Positions 1 through 9,249 are shown, counted from the first letter of the stretch. The stretch is DNA of 64,000 bases from Neorhizobium sp. UBA3556 (GCA_002376235.1 DFNX01000013.1:403521-467520), one strand, 5' to 3'. Notes: a model not told the origin generated them from the sequence alone. Program-made: numbers and translations.

Positions 1-272
1 GTATGCAGCACTGCTCGGTCTTCGGTGAAGTTGATGGCGACACCGGAGAACATCTCCTCGCGCTTCTTCGCCACACCGCCTGCATCGGCAAGCTTTTCAA
101 GCAGTTTGAGGATTTCGTTGTTCACCGCGGTCTTGGAATAATCCATGGTGAGGTCATCGAAGCGGGCGCTGAATTTTTCGAAGCGGCCCGCGTCCTTGGC
201 GAAGGCGGCACGAATATCCGTCGCCTTGCTAGCGTCTGCGGTTGCCTTGAGCTCTTGGACGATGGTCTGCAT
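1..272 (-). CDS. pgi: Glucose-6-phosphate isomerase, N-terminal part (cut by window edge)
   Basis: The frame reading leftward from an ATG at 272 gives about 90 residues and runs off the window. It includes the segment FSGVAINFTEDRAVLH, which matches the conserved N-terminal block of phosphoglucose isomerases (F-S-G-x-x-I-N-x-T-E-x-R-A-V-L-H). The enzyme interconverts glucose-6-phosphate and fructose-6-phosphate in the cytoplasm. A GAGG Shine-Dalgarno lies just upstream of the start at about 278-282. The sugar-binding and catalytic regions lie outside the window, so completeness cannot be judged. The family is clear from this motif alone. Confidence 0.88.
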   Translation of the reverse strand, partial: MQTIVQELKATADASKATDIRAAFAKDAGRFEKFSARFDDLTMDYSKTAVNNEILKLLEKLADAGGVAKKREEMFSGVAINFTEDRAVLH

Positions 273-380
273 GATTTCCTCGCATTCTGCAGAATGATGC
301 AGGGGAACCTATTCGCTTTCTTGTTCAAATCAAGCGTCACCGTTGCGCCTTTTGCGTAACGGCACAGTCAATTGTCCATG

Positions 381-1628
381 TCACTGGCCGACAGCCGTCT
401 CCACCGTATTGCCGACAGCCTGTCCAAAACGCCCGACTTGGTCGTTATAATTGCGCCGCGTCGCCGGATCGAAGATCGCGATTGGCGTGCTGACTGCCAC
501 GCTTGCCGCACCACCAACGGTCTGCGCGGTACCAAGTGCAACCGCTCCCAGCCGCTCTCCGAGCCCGACATCGCTGTCTGTCACGGTCTGCCCGTCAATC
601 AACCGGTTGCCGATCAGCTTTACCACTTCCGGGCTTTCGGCGAACTTGCCATGGTTCAGCCGGTCGCCGCCCTTGAGCTTGGTGAGATCGAGAACAACGA
701 TGCCGGCCTTTTCGAATTCGGTACGATAGGGCTCGACCGTCGGGTCAACCTGGCCCAGCCGGTCGATGTTGCCGGAAATGCGCCGGGACAGGCTGAGCGC
801 CCGGTCATCCTGCGAGACGAAGAGGGTAAAGCTCGGGTGTTTCGGGCCAAGTTCGGCAAACTGTCGGCCGAACACGTCGACGTCGAGATCCGGCGAAGCC
901 AGAATGACATTCTGGATTTTCGGCGCCACGCGCCCGTCGCGGATCGCCATCTGGCGAAGTGCCTCGACGGTCAACCAGGATCCCATTGAATGCGCCATGA
1001 TCGTCACTTCGCCGACGTCGGGATCGGTGGAAAGCTGGCGCAGCATGTTCTCCAGCGCATCGCGGGAATAGTTGGTGCTTTCCTTGTCATAATTATAGGC
1101 AAAGATGCTGCCGCGCGACGGCCAGGTGAAAAGCACCGGCGCGACGTCCGTATTGGAATCGTGGACGATCTGCGCAAAGCGATAGACGGCATCCTCGTAA
1201 CGGTTGTTGAACCCGTGGACGAAGACCATCACCCTGCGGCTTTTGGGCAGGTTATGACGCAGCCAGTTGCGCGCACCGCCTATCTGCAGCGGAGTGACCG
1301 AAAGCGTGGCGAATTCCTTGGCGGGGTTGGCGGGGAGCTTTTTCGGCCATTGCACCTGGCCTACTTCACGCACGCTGTCGGGCGGTATCGAAACCTTGAT
1401 TTCGGTGATCGAGGGTTCTCGCCCGCGTTCGCCGGAGAACAGGATGCCGGGCGTTTCGGTCGACTTGCGGGTTGTTGCCACCAGAACATCGACGGTCGAG
1501 GCACCGGGAACGGATGCAGCAGCAGTCGGAATGAGCACGCCTTCAGGCCTGCCGGCGCAGCTCGAGAGCGCAGCGACGAGAGAAAAAACGGCAATCAGGC
1601 GAAACGAAAATCCGGCACGGTTTTGCAA
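381..1628 (-). CDS. Alpha/beta-hydrolase lipoprotein (DUF900/COG4782 esterase family)
   Basis: A predicted outer-surface or periplasmic esterase of about 415 residues. The chosen start is TTG at 1628, because GGAG sits five bases upstream and the product then begins with a normal lipoprotein signal ending in the lipobox LSSC. The open frame continues upstream to 1721 but adds a non-signal extension. Hydrolase features are VMVFVHGFNNRYEDA (oxyanion region) and the nucleophile elbow AHSMGSW; a late NHGKF may supply the histidine. The family is known as DUF900 esterase/lipase; the substrate is unknown. The C-terminal 60 residues are Gly/Ala/Val-rich and low in complexity. It is transcribed away from fadD, which lies 142 bp upstream. 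Confidence 0.8.
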   Translation of the reverse strand: MQNRAGFSFRLIAVFSLVAALSSCAGRPEGVLIPTAAASVPGASTVDVLVATTRKSTETPGILFSGERGREPSITEIKVSIPPDSVREVGQVQWPKKLPANPAKEFATLSVTPLQIGGARNWLRHNLPKSRRVMVFVHGFNNRYEDAVYRFAQIVHDSNTDVAPVLFTWPSRGSIFAYNYDKESTNYSRDALENMLRQLSTDPDVGEVTIMAHSMGSWLTVEALRQMAIRDGRVAPKIQNVILASPDLDVDVFGRQFAELGPKHPSFTLFVSQDDRALSLSRRISGNIDRLGQVDPTVEPYRTEFEKAGIVVLDLTKLKGGDRLNHGKFAESPEVVKLIGNRLIDGQTVTDSDVGLGERLGAVALGTAQTVGGAASVAVSTPIAIFDPATRRNYNDQVGRFGQAVGNTVETAVGQ

Positions 1629-1769
1629 GCGAACTCCAACAGCTTTCCCGGCACCACAACCTGTGGGTATCGGAGCATAAAGACGGCGTCCACTGCTAAA
1701 CGGAGGAGATGACGGCGACAAGTCACTCTTGGTTTTGACCTGTCGCCGTGTTGCAACGCATTTGGTCGC

Positions 1770-3461
1770 CTATCGCAGTTCCCGCCGCAGGATCTTGCCG
1801 ACATTGGATTTCGGCAATTGATCGCGGAATTCGATGACGCGAGGCCGCTTGTAGTTGGTGAGGTTGGCGGCACAATGGGCCTTGAGATCGGCCTCCGTCA
1901 GGCTCTCATCCTTCTTCACCACGAACAATTTCACCGCCTCGCCCGAATTCGGGTCGGCAATACCCACTGCCGCACATTCCAGCACGCCCGAATGCATCGC
2001 TGCCACTTCCTCGACTTCGTTGGGATAAACGTTGAAGCCGGAAACCAGGATCATGTCCTTCTTGCGATCGACGATTTTGACATAGCCTTGGCGATCCATG
2101 TAGCCCATGTCGCCGGTGCGGAAGAAGCCGTCAGCGGTCATCACCTTGGCCGTTTCATCCGGCCGGTTCCAGTAACCTGCCATGACCTGCGGGCCGCGGA
2201 TGCAGATTTCACCAACATCGCCAAGTTCGGCATCGTGGCCGTCATCGTCGCGGATCGCGATTTCCGTCGATGAGACCGGCAGGCCGATCATCCCGGAGAA
2301 TTCCTTCGCATCAAGCCGGTTGGCCGTGGCGACGGGGGAGGTTTCGGAAAGACCATATCCCTCGGTGATCTGACAACCGGTCATAGCCAGCCAGCGTTCG
2401 GCAACCGATCTTTGCACCGACATGCCGCCACCGAACACGAGAAGCAGCGAGGAGTGATCGAGCTTCTGGAAATCGGCATTGTTCATCAGCGCATTGAACA
2501 GCGTGTTCAGCCCCGGAAAGATGTGAACCGGGTGTTTCTGCAATTCCTTCACGAAAGCCGGTATGTCGCGCGGATTGGCGATCAAGAGGTTGTGGCTGCC
2601 GGTGGCAACCCCCATCAGCGAATTCACCGTCAGCGCGAAGATATGGTAAAGCGGCAACGCGCAGAGGAACTGCAACTGTTCCGGACGCTGCTTGTTGAGA
2701 AAGGCCGTTTCCAGCCAGGTACCCATCTGCTCTTTGTTGTAGAGCAGGTTGGCGTGGGTGAGGATCGCACCTTTGGAGACGCCCGTCGTTCCGCCGGTAT
2801 ATTGAAGAAACGCGATATCATGCGGACCGACATCGACCGGCCTGAGCGTCGTCTTTGCTCCATTGAGTACAGCTTTGAAGCTGGAATGACCGGGCAGCGA
2901 CCAGGCCGGCACCAGCTTCTTGACCTTGCGCACGACCAGATTGACGATATGGCCCTTCAGCCCCAGCATGTCGCCCATCGTTGCGACCACGACATGCTTC
3001 ACAGCTGTTGCGGAAACGACCTGCTGCGCGGTGGCCGCAAAATTTTCCAGAAGGAACAGCGCCTTCGCACCGGAATCCTTGAGCTGGTATTCGAGTTCGC
3101 GCGGCGTATAGAGCGGGTTGACGTTGACGACCGTAAGCCCTGCACGAAGAATGCCGTAGACGATCACCGGATTTTGAAGAACGTTCGGCAGCATCACCGC
3201 CACGCGGTCGCCCTTTTCCAGGCCTTGTTGCTGCAGCCAGCCGGCGATTTTGCGGCTTTCGACCTCGAGTTCACGGAAGGTCAGCGATTTTCCCATGCTG
3301 GTGAAAGCGGAGCGGTCAGCATAACGGGCGCAGCTGTCTTCAAACAACTGGCCGAGCGAACGGTGAGCCAGTGGCGGGATTTCTTCAGGAACCCCCGGTG
3401 GATAGGACTTCAGCCAGATCTTGCGCGGGTTCGACGGGGCTCGCGCCACCTGTTCATTCAT
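1770..3461 (-). CDS. fadD: Long-chain-fatty-acid--CoA ligase
   Basis: An ATP-dependent acyl-CoA synthetase that activates fatty acids for beta-oxidation, acting at the inner face of the cytoplasmic membrane. The product is about 563 residues, normal for FadD. The adenylate-forming P-loop reads YTGGTTGVSKGA, followed by EGYGLSET (A5), RTGDMGYMD (A7/A8 hinge) and the C-terminal catalytic lysine in KSNVGKILRR. The start at 3461 is chosen over the ATG at 3476 because GGAGG lies eight bases before it. It is a single gene, and no operon partner is evident. Confidence 0.9.
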   Translation of the reverse strand: MNEQVARAPSNPRKIWLKSYPPGVPEEIPPLAHRSLGQLFEDSCARYADRSAFTSMGKSLTFRELEVESRKIAGWLQQQGLEKGDRVAVMLPNVLQNPVIVYGILRAGLTVVNVNPLYTPRELEYQLKDSGAKALFLLENFAATAQQVVSATAVKHVVVATMGDMLGLKGHIVNLVVRKVKKLVPAWSLPGHSSFKAVLNGAKTTLRPVDVGPHDIAFLQYTGGTTGVSKGAILTHANLLYNKEQMGTWLETAFLNKQRPEQLQFLCALPLYHIFALTVNSLMGVATGSHNLLIANPRDIPAFVKELQKHPVHIFPGLNTLFNALMNNADFQKLDHSSLLLVFGGGMSVQRSVAERWLAMTGCQITEGYGLSETSPVATANRLDAKEFSGMIGLPVSSTEIAIRDDDGHDAELGDVGEICIRGPQVMAGYWNRPDETAKVMTADGFFRTGDMGYMDRQGYVKIVDRKKDMILVSGFNVYPNEVEEVAAMHSGVLECAAVGIADPNSGEAVKLFVVKKDESLTEADLKAHCAANLTNYKRPRVIEFRDQLPKSNVGKILRRELR

Positions 3462-3696
3462 GAGAGCATCCTCCATGCTCGTTGGCCTTACCTGAAGGTG
3501 ATGGAAAAGTCCTCCACTTCTCCGACACCTATATTAGGTCATTCACAGGAGCCAGAAAAGACTGGTCCATTCTCGAACAGCTAAATGACTTTAACGTAAG
3601 CGTCAATTGTCGCAGGTGGAGAAGATTTTCCGGGAACGATTACAGTGGGCGATAGTTGTTCTTTCATGACGAGAAACGACCGAAAGGAGATACATC

Positions 3697-4089
3697 ATGT
3701 TGCATCAGGAACCCCGCGCAGGTCAGGACCCCTATGTGAAGGACACGCCGTCACTGATCGCCAGCGACAAGGTCGAAGGCACGGCAGTCTATGGCGCGGA
3801 TGGCAAGCGCATCGGCTCGATTGAGCGCATTCTGCTCGAAAAACGCGGCGGTCGTGTCAGCTACGCAGTTCTGAGCTTTGGCGGTTTCCTTGGTATCGGC
3901 GATGATTATTACCCGCTGCCATGGGAAAAGCTGCGCTATGACGAGCAGCTCGATGGCTACCGCATCGATCTTACCAAGGAGCAGATTACCGGTGCTCCGA
4001 AATATCACGACCTCGATGACGACAGCTTCTATCGAGGTAATGACCGGAAGGTTTACGACTATTACGGCGTCCCGCCTTACTGGATGTAA
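3697..4089 (+). CDS. PRC-barrel domain protein
   Basis: A cytoplasmic protein of 130 residues. A PRC-barrel spans roughly residues 15-85, with the typical opening SLIASDKVEGTAVYGADG and later GGFLGIGDDYYPLPW. The C-terminal tail is rich in Tyr and Asp (YRGNDRKVYDYYGVPPYW). PRC-barrels occur in photosystem, RimM and stress-related proteins; in rhizobia such stand-alone copies are often stress-induced, but no specific role can be read here. AAAGGAGA precedes the ATG. A strong intrinsic terminator follows immediately, so it is monocistronic. Confidence 0.85.
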   Translation: MLHQEPRAGQDPYVKDTPSLIASDKVEGTAVYGADGKRIGSIERILLEKRGGRVSYAVLSFGGFLGIGDDYYPLPWEKLRYDEQLDGYRIDLTKEQITGAPKYHDLDDDSFYRGNDRKVYDYYGVPPYWM

Positions 4090-4107
4090 TCCAGACGGGA
4101 TATACGG

Positions 4108-4132
4108 AGAGAGGCCCTCGCGGGCCTCTTTT
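4108..4132 (+). terminator. Rho-independent terminator of the PRC-barrel gene
   Basis: The arms GAGGCCC (4111-4117) and GGGCCTC (4122-4128) with a TCGC loop are followed by TTTT. Outer A-T pairs extend the stem. Confidence 0.85.
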
Positions 4133-4195
4133 CGTTTGCTTAAGCCTATTCTGGCAGGGTTCCGCCGCGGCGTTTAAGCCGTTGGGGATTAGGCC

Positions 4196-5305
4196 ATGAC
4201 GGGCAAGGCAAGCGGAGTACGTGATCTGGAACGGGAGGATCTGCCTTCGGTGGCAGCGCTCTTCCAGAAGACGTTCCGCAAGGCGCAGCCCGTGCGCCCC
4301 TCGATGATCCAGTATCTGCGCGAGGTGTTTTTCGATCATCCCTGGTATGACGAGGAAATCCGCTCCAAGGTTTTTATCGATGAGAACGGCGGCGTGCAGG
4401 GCTTCATCGGTGTTTTTCCCTCCCGCCTTGAAATAAACGGACGCCCGATCCGCGCGGCCTTTGCCGGCTCAATGATGGTCGATCGGCACGAGCAGAACCC
4501 GCTTGCAGGTGCCCGCCTTTTGCGCTCCTTCCTGACCGGCCCGCAGGATATTTCGCTGACGGAAACGGCCAATTCGCTCGCGCTAGGCATGTGGCAGAAG
4601 CTCGCTCTTCCGTTGGACACGGCCTACAGCCTCAACTGGCTGCGCATCCTGCGCCCCACCGGCACAGCGGTTCAGGTCGCTGAGCGTGGACTGAAGGCTG
4701 TGCGTTTTCTTCGACCCTTTGCGTCGCTTTCCGACGGCATGATCGAACGCATGGGCGTGAAGACGTTTCGGGTGCCGCCTGTCCATGGTGCCGGAAGGGT
4801 TAATTTCTGGGATGCATCGCGGGAAGAGTTTACTGAAGCGGTCCTGAAACTCTCGGGCCTCTTTCCCATGCGTCCGCAATGGGATCGAGATTCACTGGAA
4901 TGGTTCATGGACCATGCGCAGCAAAAGCGCCAGTTCGGCAAGCCGTCCTGGCGCATCGCCGAATCCCGCAGTGGCGAACTTGTCGGTTGTTACGTTTATT
5001 ACGGCCGCCCACGCGGCATCGGCTGGCTGCTGCAGGCGATATGTGCCCCGAATGTTGCGGGGGAACTGGTCGATGATCTTTTCGCCCACGCAGATGCCGC
5101 AGGCTATGTCGCGATACGCGGTGCCGGCCATCCCTGGCTGACCCCCGAACTCATCAGCCGCAAGACGCTGTTTTATGGCCGCGCCTTCTTCGTTGCCCAT
5201 ACAAAGGACAAGGGCCTGCTGGAGCCGATCAGGGCAAGAGAAGCCCTGATCAGCGGTCTTGCCGGCGAAAACTGGACGCGCTTGATCGGCGACGATTTCG
5301 ACTGA
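4196..5305 (+). CDS. GNAT-like N-acetyltransferase family protein
   Basis: A 369-residue protein. The N-terminal 110 residues resemble a GNAT fold (VRDLEREDLPSVAALFQKTF, then VQGFIGVFPSRLEINGRPI and FAGSMMVDRHEQNPLAGARLL). A second half from about residue 215 (WDRDSLEWFMDHAQQKRQFG) looks like a duplicated acyltransferase fold as in FemAB-like or bi-domain GNAT proteins. The substrate is unknown. The gene converges on the NadE-like/ligase/carrier-protein operon, with only 12 bp between the stop codons, and may belong to the same pathway. That link is inferred from position only. Confidence 0.6.
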   Translation: MTGKASGVRDLEREDLPSVAALFQKTFRKAQPVRPSMIQYLREVFFDHPWYDEEIRSKVFIDENGGVQGFIGVFPSRLEINGRPIRAAFAGSMMVDRHEQNPLAGARLLRSFLTGPQDISLTETANSLALGMWQKLALPLDTAYSLNWLRILRPTGTAVQVAERGLKAVRFLRPFASLSDGMIERMGVKTFRVPPVHGAGRVNFWDASREEFTEAVLKLSGLFPMRPQWDRDSLEWFMDHAQQKRQFGKPSWRIAESRSGELVGCYVYYGRPRGIGWLLQAICAPNVAGELVDDLFAHADAAGYVAIRGAGHPWLTPELISRKTLFYGRAFFVAHTKDKGLLEPIRAREALISGLAGENWTRLIGDDFD

Positions 5306-5317
5306 ACCGGATCAGGC

Positions 5318-6316
5318 TCAGCCGAGCATCGTTGTCGGCCGCGCGTGCAGATAGTCCGCCACCTTCCGCTTCGAGGCGATATTGCGCCAGACGGCATCCA
5401 CCTGATCTGGGGTCAGTGCGGCCGCATCGGCCGTTTCCTCGCGGGAAACGCCGTTATCCAGCGCATAGAGGCAGATATCCATCCGATCATAGGGCAGGGA
5501 GAAATAATACTCGTCCTGTCCCTGCGGCAGCGACCACGTGTCGGTCGTTGGCGGGCGACGCCGAATTTCTTCCGGCACGCCGAGCGCTTCCGCCAGTTGA
5601 TAGACCTGCGTCTTGTAGAGATGCGCGATCGGCTTGAAATCGGCAGCACCATCGCCGTTCTTGACGAAGAACCCCTGGTCGTATTCCAGCCGGTTCGGTG
5701 TGCCGGCGACGGCAAAATTCAGCCGGTCGGCATGATAATATTCGATCTGTTTGCGGGTCCGCTGCTTCATGTTGGCAGCGGCGATCATGCCGAGATAGAC
5801 ATCGAGCGGCATCCGGTGCCGGCTCTGCTCGCCTTCCGGGTTGGCCACCACCAGCCAGGAGATGTTGTAGCCGCGCCCGGTCAGTGCATCTTCCAGCACC
5901 ACCTTGCAGCCCCAGCCCTCGGAGAATTCCGGGACGACCTGACGGATAAAGCCGTCGCGACGCTCATAACAACCCTGCGCGGCAAGTGACGGGCCGATAT
6001 CCTCCAGCACCGTTTGGATCCCGACGGCTTCCGCTAGGGCCTTGCCGAGCCGCAAGCTGTCCGGGTCGCTGTCATGTTCGGGCATGAACACGCCGGTCAC
6101 CTTGCCCTTGCCGAGCGCGCGGGCGCAAAGCGCCGCCGTCACGCTGGAATCGATGCCGCCGGAAAGGCCGAGAACGCCCCCGCGCTTGCGCAGGTCCTTC
6201 AGCACCGTCAGGCGCAGCCATTCGCAGATGCGCTCGATTTCCGCCTCCGCATCGAGCACGAGGTTCTGCGCCGAAAAAGCGGCACCTTTCTTTAAGGCTG
6301 CGGTAGCGTTCGTCAT
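5318..6316 (-). CDS. NadE-like ATP-pyrophosphatase (ammonia-dependent NAD+ synthetase family)
   Basis: A 332-residue protein with the N-type ATP-PPase loop GLSGGIDSSVTAAL near residues 50-62 and the NadE-family stretch GTPNRLEYDQGFFVKNGDGAADFKPI. NadE enzymes adenylate nicotinate dinucleotide and amidate it with ammonia. This copy lacks a glutaminase (nitrilase) domain and sits third in an operon after a carrier protein and an AMP-ligase. Its ATG overlaps the ligase stop by four bases (ATGA). That context suggests a specialised amide-forming enzyme and not the housekeeping NAD synthetase, although the sequence alone does not exclude true NadE activity. Confidence 0.8.
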   Translation of the reverse strand: MTNATAALKKGAAFSAQNLVLDAEAEIERICEWLRLTVLKDLRKRGGVLGLSGGIDSSVTAALCARALGKGKVTGVFMPEHDSDPDSLRLGKALAEAVGIQTVLEDIGPSLAAQGCYERRDGFIRQVVPEFSEGWGCKVVLEDALTGRGYNISWLVVANPEGEQSRHRMPLDVYLGMIAAANMKQRTRKQIEYYHADRLNFAVAGTPNRLEYDQGFFVKNGDGAADFKPIAHLYKTQVYQLAEALGVPEEIRRRPPTTDTWSLPQGQDEYYFSLPYDRMDICLYALDNGVSREETADAAALTPDQVDAVWRNIASKRKVADYLHARPTTMLG

Positions 6317-7866
6317 GCGGCACTGTCCTTGATCTCGGGAGCGGATGGTTCGGCGGTAAGGCGGATCTTGCCGGTGCTCGTCTTGGGAAGCGCATCGCGA
6401 AACTCGACGCTCTTCGGCACCATATAATCTTCGAGATGTGTCGCGCAGTGGCGCAGGATCTCTTTTTCGGAAAGCGCGGCGCTCGGCTCCAGCGCCACAT
6501 AGGCGCGGATCAGCTGGCCGAACACCGGGTCATCGACACCAGCGACTGCAGCCTCGCGAATACCGGGCAGGGCATAGAGAACCCGCTCCACTTCCTGCGG
6601 GCTCACCTTCTCGCCGCGTGTCTTGATAATGTCGTCGCGACGACTGACGAAATAAAGAAAGCCGTCTTCGTCTGTTCTGAACAGATCGCCGGTCTGTAGT
6701 CTACGCCCGCCGTCGATGGCGGTCACTTTCTCGGCGCTCGCCATCTCGTCCCGCCAGTATCCGGCCATCACATGCGGCCCCTCGACGATCAGTTCTCCGG
6801 TTACGCCGGGCGGCACGATATCGCCGGCCTCGTCGACCACATGCACCTGTGTGCCCGGAATGGCTTGGCCGACGGAAAGCGGGCGCCGGTCAGCATCTTC
6901 CGGTGACAGATAGGTCGCCCGGATGCATTCGGTCTGGCCATACATTAGGAAAAGCTGCGTTTCCGGCAGAAGGTTTCGCAGCCGCTCTGTCACCGAAGGC
7001 GGCATCGCGGCGGCGGCGCTGGTCATGTAGCGCAGGTCAGGCAGGAAGGCGGGCTGCAAATCCTGCATGACGGCGATCAGCGCCGCCATCGCCGGCACGA
7101 TCGGGAACCCCGTCGCGCGTGTCTCCACAAGCCGGGCCAGGATCTTGCGCGGAAAGGCAAAGCTTTTTTCCAGCACAACGGTGCCGCCGACCATCACCAT
7201 GGTCACGATCTGGGTGATCCCGTAGCCGAAGGAGATCGGCAAAACGCTGAGAACGATGTCATCAGCGCTATTGTCGAGATAGCCCGTGATGGAGCCGCAG
7301 GCCGCAAGCAGGCTGACATGGCTGTGCATCACGCCTTTCGGCGTACCCGTCGAACCGGAAGTGTGGATCAGCAGCGCCAATGCTTCGCTATCTGGCTGCG
7401 GCGGGAGCGCGGTCGTGCCGTCATGCGCGATCAGAGCCTCGTAGGCCAGCCAGCCGTCACTGCGTTTTTCCGGCATGCTGCCAAAAGAAATTTTGACAGG
7501 CGAGGATATTTCGCCGGCCAAAGCCGTATCCACAACGCTGCAGAACCGAGCCTGCGCGAGAATAGCGAAGGGCGCCGTGCTTTTGATGATGACGCACAGC
7601 TTGTCCGGTTTGATCGAGGCATGCAGAGGGCAGGGCACTGCCCCGGCCTTCCACGCAGCAAAGAATGCCACCACTGCCTCGGCGGAGTTTTCGGCGACCA
7701 TCAGGACCCGGTCACCCGGCTTGATCCCTTGCGCGATAAGGCTTGCGGCCAGCCGATCCGACTGGCTGTCCAGCTCGCGGTAAGACAATTGCGTCTCACC
7801 GGCGATCAGCGCCGTTTTTGTCTCCAAACGGCCGGCGCTATGGCGAAGATGATCCTCGATACGCAT
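6313..7866 (-). CDS. AMP-dependent acyl/aryl-CoA ligase-like enzyme
   Basis: A 517-residue adenylate-forming enzyme. The P-loop is HTSGSTGTPKGVMHSH, A5 is LMYGQTE, the hinge is LQTGDLFRTDEDGF, and the catalytic lysine lies in PKTSTGKIRL. It is shorter than FadD and closer to ligases that load carrier proteins. It lies 16 bp after an acyl-carrier-protein gene and overlaps the NadE-like gene, so the three are almost certainly co-transcribed. The likely role is to activate a carboxylic acid and transfer it to the neighbouring carrier protein. The substrate cannot be read from the sequence. Confidence 0.82.
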   Translation of the reverse strand: MRIEDHLRHSAGRLETKTALIAGETQLSYRELDSQSDRLAASLIAQGIKPGDRVLMVAENSAEAVVAFFAAWKAGAVPCPLHASIKPDKLCVIIKSTAPFAILAQARFCSVVDTALAGEISSPVKISFGSMPEKRSDGWLAYEALIAHDGTTALPPQPDSEALALLIHTSGSTGTPKGVMHSHVSLLAACGSITGYLDNSADDIVLSVLPISFGYGITQIVTMVMVGGTVVLEKSFAFPRKILARLVETRATGFPIVPAMAALIAVMQDLQPAFLPDLRYMTSAAAAMPPSVTERLRNLLPETQLFLMYGQTECIRATYLSPEDADRRPLSVGQAIPGTQVHVVDEAGDIVPPGVTGELIVEGPHVMAGYWRDEMASAEKVTAIDGGRRLQTGDLFRTDEDGFLYFVSRRDDIIKTRGEKVSPQEVERVLYALPGIREAAVAGVDDPVFGQLIRAYVALEPSAALSEKEILRHCATHLEDYMVPKSVEFRDALPKTSTGKIRLTAEPSAPEIKDSAA

Positions 7867-7882
7867 GGCCGGGTCGCCAGCT

Positions 7883-8143
7883 TCAAGCCGCCGCGGCTGG
7901 CAGCTTGGATGCCAGATAGCGCGTCATGCTGGCTATGCTGTCGAGATTTTCCGGAACGATCTCGTCGTCTGCAATGGAAATTCCGAAGGTCTGCTCCAGA
8001 AAAGCGATGACCTCGAGCACACCGGTGGAATCGATCACGCCGCTCTCCAGAAGCGACTGATTGTCGTCGAGATCGGCATCGGCGCGAAACAGGAAGTTTT
8101 CCGCGATGAATTCCCGCACGGGAGCGTTGAACCTGTCAGCCAT
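7883..8143 (-). CDS. Acyl carrier protein (dedicated, non-FabF cluster)
   Basis: An 86-residue carrier protein. The phosphopantetheine attachment site is the serine in GVIDSTGVLEV (Ser39), within the normal D-S-x-x-x-x-E context, and the flanking four-helix pattern is recognisable. It is not the fatty-acid synthase AcpP, which carries the DSLDTVELVM-type motif and sits beside fabD/fabF. It is the first gene of the three-gene operon, and GGGGAAGG lies upstream of the ATG. It probably holds the acyl or aminoacyl intermediate handled by the ligase and the NadE-like enzyme. Confidence 0.85.
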   Translation of the reverse strand: MADRFNAPVREFIAENFLFRADADLDDNQSLLESGVIDSTGVLEVIAFLEQTFGISIADDEIVPENLDSIASMTRYLASKLPAAAA

Positions 8144-8295
8144 GGAATAAACCTTCCCCAGAAAGCGGCATGCTCAGTGGTTTCAACACGCGCGGCCACT
8201 ATTACCCATGGTTTGACCCTGCACTAAACACCTGAATCTTTCGCTAAACTGGTATTTCTACTTTGATATATTCCCGAAAATGCTCAGGTCAGACG

Positions 8296-9249
8296 TTACA
8301 AGGCGTTGGAAGGAATGCCTTTTTCGAAATTCTCGACATGCCCGATTACCTGCGCCCATAAAGCCTGCATCGCCTCGTCGCTCGCCCAGGCGACATGCGG
8401 GGTGAGGATCACGTTCGGTCGGTCCAGTATGGTGAGAAGCGGATTGTCCGCAGCCGGTGGTTCCTTGGTCAGCACGTCGAACCCTGCACCGGCAATCAGC
8501 CCTTCGTCGAGTGCAGTTACCAGATCAGCCTCATTCACCAGCCCGCCACGCGCAGTGTTGATGATCAGGGGATGTTTTTTCATCCTGCGGAATTCGGTAA
8601 TACCGATCAAGTCGCGGGTCTCGGGCTTCAGCGGCATATGCAGCGTGATGATGTCGGCCTCTTCGAGGACCGTCTCGAACGGCTTATAACCTTCAGGCAC
8701 ATCGCCGGCCCCCTTGCGCCCGGCAAACATCACCTTCATGCCCAAGGCTTCGGCAATCCGCGCCACCGACTGGCCCAATGCGCCGCCCCCGAATATGCCG
8801 ATCGTGGAATTGGACAGATCGCGGATCGGATGGTTGAAAAAGCAGAACTGGTTGGCGCGCTGCCACTCCCCGGCAATCACATCCTCGCGAAAACCGACGA
8901 TCGAGCGGCGCAGCGCAAAGATCAGCGCGAATGTGTGCTCAGGCACGGTATTGACCGCATAACCCCGAACATTCGAGACGACGATGCCGTGCTCTTTGGC
9001 GAAAGCGAGATCGATCACGTCATAGCCGGTTGCCGCGACCGCAATCATCTTCAGCTTCTGCGCCGTCTTGATCGAAGCTTCACGCACCGGGGCCTTGTTG
9101 GTGATGACGATATCGGCGTCGCGGATCCGCTCAGCTACATCAGCTTCCGGCGTCTTGCCGTATTCGACCCATTCATGCGGAAACTCTGGCCGGGTAATCG
9201 TCACCGCAGGACCGATCGTGTCGCGATCGAGGAAAACAATCTTCGTCAT
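8296..9249 (-). CDS. D-2-hydroxyacid dehydrogenase (glycerate dehydrogenase/hydroxypyruvate reductase type)
   Basis: A NAD(P)-dependent oxidoreductase of 317 residues. The dinucleotide fold reads GIFGGGALGQSVA, and the catalytic triad is visible as Arg in NTARGGLVNE, Glu in TKEPPAADNPLL and His in TPHVAWAS. The family reduces hydroxypyruvate, glyoxylate or similar 2-keto acids. The E-P-P-x-x-x-N-P-L-L loop is typical of glycerate dehydrogenases. The ATG at 9249 has GAGAGG five bases before it; a TTG immediately upstream (9252) is the alternative. It is divergent from the FAD oxidoreductase at 9377. Confidence 0.85.
   Translation of the reverse strand: MTKIVFLDRDTIGPAVTITRPEFPHEWVEYGKTPEADVAERIRDADIVITNKAPVREASIKTAQKLKMIAVAATGYDVIDLAFAKEHGIVVSNVRGYAVNTVPEHTFALIFALRRSIVGFREDVIAGEWQRANQFCFFNHPIRDLSNSTIGIFGGGALGQSVARIAEALGMKVMFAGRKGAGDVPEGYKPFETVLEEADIITLHMPLKPETRDLIGITEFRRMKKHPLIINTARGGLVNEADLVTALDEGLIAGAGFDVLTKEPPAADNPLLTILDRPNVILTPHVAWASDEAMQALWAQVIGHVENFEKGIPSNAL

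Noticed and set aside
3..359. Plus-strand 118-codon frame at the left edge
   Set aside because: Antisense to the pgi N-terminus, which carries a recognisable family motif.
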